Assembly (NCBI GenBank): GCA_016212295.1
Contig: JACRGO010000033.1
Coordinates: forward strand, 1 to 6,617
Source: Nitrospinota bacterium
GTDB lineage: Bacteria > Nitrospinota > Nitrospinia > JACRGO01
DNA: 6,617 nt
Direction of reading: 5' to 3'
Shown: piece by piece, positions 5,645 through 6,617 of the stretch
Layout: each line of letters begins with the position of its first letter
Position numbering within the stretch: the first letter of the stretch is position 1
The notes under the pieces: model-generated
Told to the model about the DNA's origin: nothing
Seen by the model: only the letters and a program-made list of their open reading frames with translations
Databases searched by the model: none
Translations under genes and position numbers: made by a program

Positions 5645-6189
5645 AAAAAGTGGTGGATGCCCTTGAAGCGTTTGGCATAGAGTACATGGTGACCGGCTCT
5701 TTTGCTTCCAGTATGCAAGGAGAACCCCGGATGACTCATGACATTGACGTTGTGGTGGCCATGAAAAGAGAAAACGCGGAGGAATTGGCGCGATCATTTC
5801 CCGCGCCGGATTATTTTTTGGACAAAGATAGTATTCTCAAGGCAATTCAGGACCAAAAGATGTTCAATCTGATCGATGTAAGAGGCGGGGACAAGGTTGA
5901 TTTTTGGCTTCTTACGGATGAGCCTTTCGACTGTTCACGTTTTTCACGCAGGCGCGCGGAGGACTTTTTGGGGACAACTGTAAAAATCACCAGCCCGGAA
6001 GACACCATATTGGCCAAGCTGAGGTGGTCCAAATTATGCGGAGGAAGCGAAAAACAATTTACCGACGCTCTTAGGGTTTACGAAGTCCAGCGGGAAAAAC
6101 TGGAGATGGATTATCTGCAAGATTGGGTAAAAAAGTTGGGGGTGGGGGATTTATTCACCCGCTTGGTTGAAGAGGCGGAAGAAATTTGA
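5623..6189 (+). CDS. Small nucleotidyltransferase (MNT/AbiEii-like superfamily)
   Basis: A 188-residue protein of the DNA polymerase beta-type nucleotidyltransferase superfamily. It shows the GS start motif (VTGSFAS 23-29), the metal-binding pair D40 and D42 (THDIDVVV 38-45) and a third acidic residue D93 in KVDFW (91-95). The catalytic triad appears complete. The C-terminal half (SPEDTILAKLRW 124-135, then DALRVYEVQ 148-156 and DYLQDWVKKLG 163-173) matches a widespread family of stand-alone nucleotidyltransferases as I remember it. Relatives act as AMP- or NMP-transferring toxins or antitoxins (AbiEii, MNT), but the substrate here is unknown. The start overlaps the previous gene by 22 bases. 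A weak AAGG (5611-5614) lies 8 bases before the ATG, so translation is probably coupled. No clear terminator follows. Confidence 0.8.
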   Translation: MPQQELLKKVVDALEAFGIEYMVTGSFASSMQGEPRMTHDIDVVVAMKRENAEELARSFPAPDYFLDKDSILKAIQDQKMFNLIDVRGGDKVDFWLLTDEPFDCSRFSRRRAEDFLGTTVKITSPEDTILAKLRWSKLCGGSEKQFTDALRVYEVQREKLEMDYLQDWVKKLGVGDLFTRLVEEAEEI

Positions 6190-6308
6190 AAGAGGACATA
6201 ATTAGTTCGAAAGACGATTGATTTGCCTTGGTACCACGTGACGCAGCCTCGGCGATTTGGGCTTTGGCCTCCACGAAGAGAACTTTATCAGATCTTGTTT
6301 TTGCCAAT
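6190..6308. other. Gene-free spacer between the nucleotidyltransferase and the acyl-CoA synthetase remnant
   Basis: I see no convincing gene here. A minus-strand frame is open across most of it but runs on into the antisense of the nucleotidyltransferase and has no recognisable motif. The segment ACGCAGCCTCGGCG (6241-6254) recurs with one change at 6358-6371 inside the remnant; this may be chance or a trace of local duplication. No strong terminator is visible after the stop at 6189. Confidence 0.5.
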
Positions 6309-6464
6309 CTAATGTCCTTCATACAGCCTCTCAAACTCCTCCCTGTGCCGCGCAAGGACGCGGCCTCGGCGTATCTTGTGGGTAGGGGTCAGCAGGCCGT
6401 TCTCAACTGTCCACGGCTCTTTCAGCAAGGCCACGCGGCGTACCTTGGCGTAGCCCCACTGCCA
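6309..6464 (-). pseudogene. C-terminal remnant of a long-chain acyl-CoA synthetase (AMP-forming)
   Basis: Read on the minus strand, an open frame of 51 codons ends in a TAG at 6309-6311. It contains GYAKVRRVALLKEPWTVENG, then LLTPTHKIRRGRVL, then EEFERLYEGH. This is the extreme C-terminus of long-chain acyl-CoA synthetases: the TVENGLLTPTxK(I/L)RR segment is the hallmark, and the Lys of TPTHK aligns with the catalytic C-terminal lysine of adenylate-forming enzymes. Full proteins are about 600 residues, so more than 500 are missing. The frame has no start codon, and a TAA (6465-6467) lies just upstream in the same frame. Homology stops there, and AT-rich unrelated sequence begins. This looks like a truncated gene left by deletion or by insertion of foreign DNA. 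The rest could lie beyond the right edge if an element was inserted. Confidence 0.75.
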
Positions 6465-6617
6465 TTAAGTTAAGGGAAAAAGCCTTTGTTTTCAATTAGT
6501 TAGGCGGGCTAGATTTTACATTAACTATATGGTAATATGTATTTATTATGTATTAATTATTAAATTTATAGTAAAAAAAGGATGATATAATGGCTCAAAA
6601 AACTCCTTGAGCGAATA
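6465..6617. other. AT-rich segment at the right edge
   Basis: Composition changes sharply here: from about 6510 on the sequence is mostly A and T, against GC-rich sequence in the remnant before it. No complete gene is present. It contains possible promoter elements, and the segment may be the edge of an inserted element or the control region of a gene beyond the window. No terminal inverted repeat can be recognised from one end alone. Confidence 0.45.
6583..6591 (+). promoter_or_regulatory. Perfect extended -10 (TGATATAAT) at the right edge
   Basis: TG-A-TATAAT is an exact extended -10 box, with TTTATA (6565-6570) 15 bases upstream as a weak -35. The box overlaps an ATG (6590-6592) that has AAAAGG seven bases before it. 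That ATG opens only a six-codon frame (M-A-Q-K-T-P, stop at 6608). The site is therefore either a promoter for a gene further right, or the start of a leader peptide or frameshifted gene. The window ends too soon to decide. Confidence 0.3.

Noticed and set aside
6241-6371. 14-bp imperfect direct repeat ACGC(A/G)GCCTCGGCG
   Set aside because: One mismatch over 14 GC-rich bases, with no extended similarity on either side; probably chance.
6228-6473. 81-codon plus-strand frame across the right spacer
   Set aside because: It runs antisense to the acyl-CoA synthetase remnant, and its sequence matches nothing I recognise.
6597-6603. AAAAAAC as a -1 slippery site at the right edge
   Set aside because: The heptamer is out of phase with the only ATG frame, and too little sequence follows.

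Overview
The window looks like a Gram-negative bacterial chromosome segment of mixed base composition. Coding parts are moderately GC-rich, intergenic parts are AT-rich, and the last ~150 bases are very AT-rich. An outer-membrane-type lipoprotein (RlpA) and an ExeA/GspA-type ATPase with one membrane span and a peptidoglycan-binding tail imply a diderm envelope. RecD implies a RecBCD-type nuclease. Almost no start codon has a good Shine-Dalgarno sequence, and two starts lie directly below a -10 box. I cannot assign a phylum; an environmental deltaproteobacterial, Nitrospirota or Nitrospinota-like lineage is only a guess.

Layout. Bases 1-410 hold no convincing gene but contain several repeats: a 28-bp inverted-repeat pair (111-138 / 263-290) around a perfect 8-bp-stem hairpin (197-216), then an ATTCC..GGAAT hairpin (333-352) and a small hairpin (357-370). 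Bases 411-2486 (minus) encode a 691-residue ExeA/GspA-like AAA+ ATPase fused to an N-terminal J-like domain that lacks the HPD motif. Bases 2487-2838 form a divergent control region with two inverted repeats, short direct repeats and putative back-to-back promoters. Bases 2839-3594 (plus) encode RlpA with a C-terminal SPOR domain. Ten bases later recD (3605-5380) starts at GTG. A 71-residue unknown protein (5429-5644) then overlaps by 22 bases a small nucleotidyltransferase (5623-6189). On the minus strand at 6309-6464 lies the last ~51 codons of a long-chain acyl-CoA synthetase, with no 5' part in the window. Its homology ends abruptly at an AT-rich segment that reaches the right edge.

How the genes fit together. 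The divergent pair shares an envelope theme: the ExeA-like protein should couple a cytoplasmic ATPase to peptidoglycan, and RlpA cleaves or remodels septal peptidoglycan. RecD is a DNA-repair helicase subunit with no recB or recC in view, so its tight linkage to rlpA is probably simple co-transcription. The small-protein/nucleotidyltransferase pair has toxin-antitoxin-like architecture (small first gene, overlapping MNT-like second gene), but its function is not established here. Most worth a second look are the J-like/ExeA fusion, the overlapping nucleotidyltransferase pair, the hidden acyl-CoA synthetase remnant with its sharp junction, and the nested repeat at the left edge.
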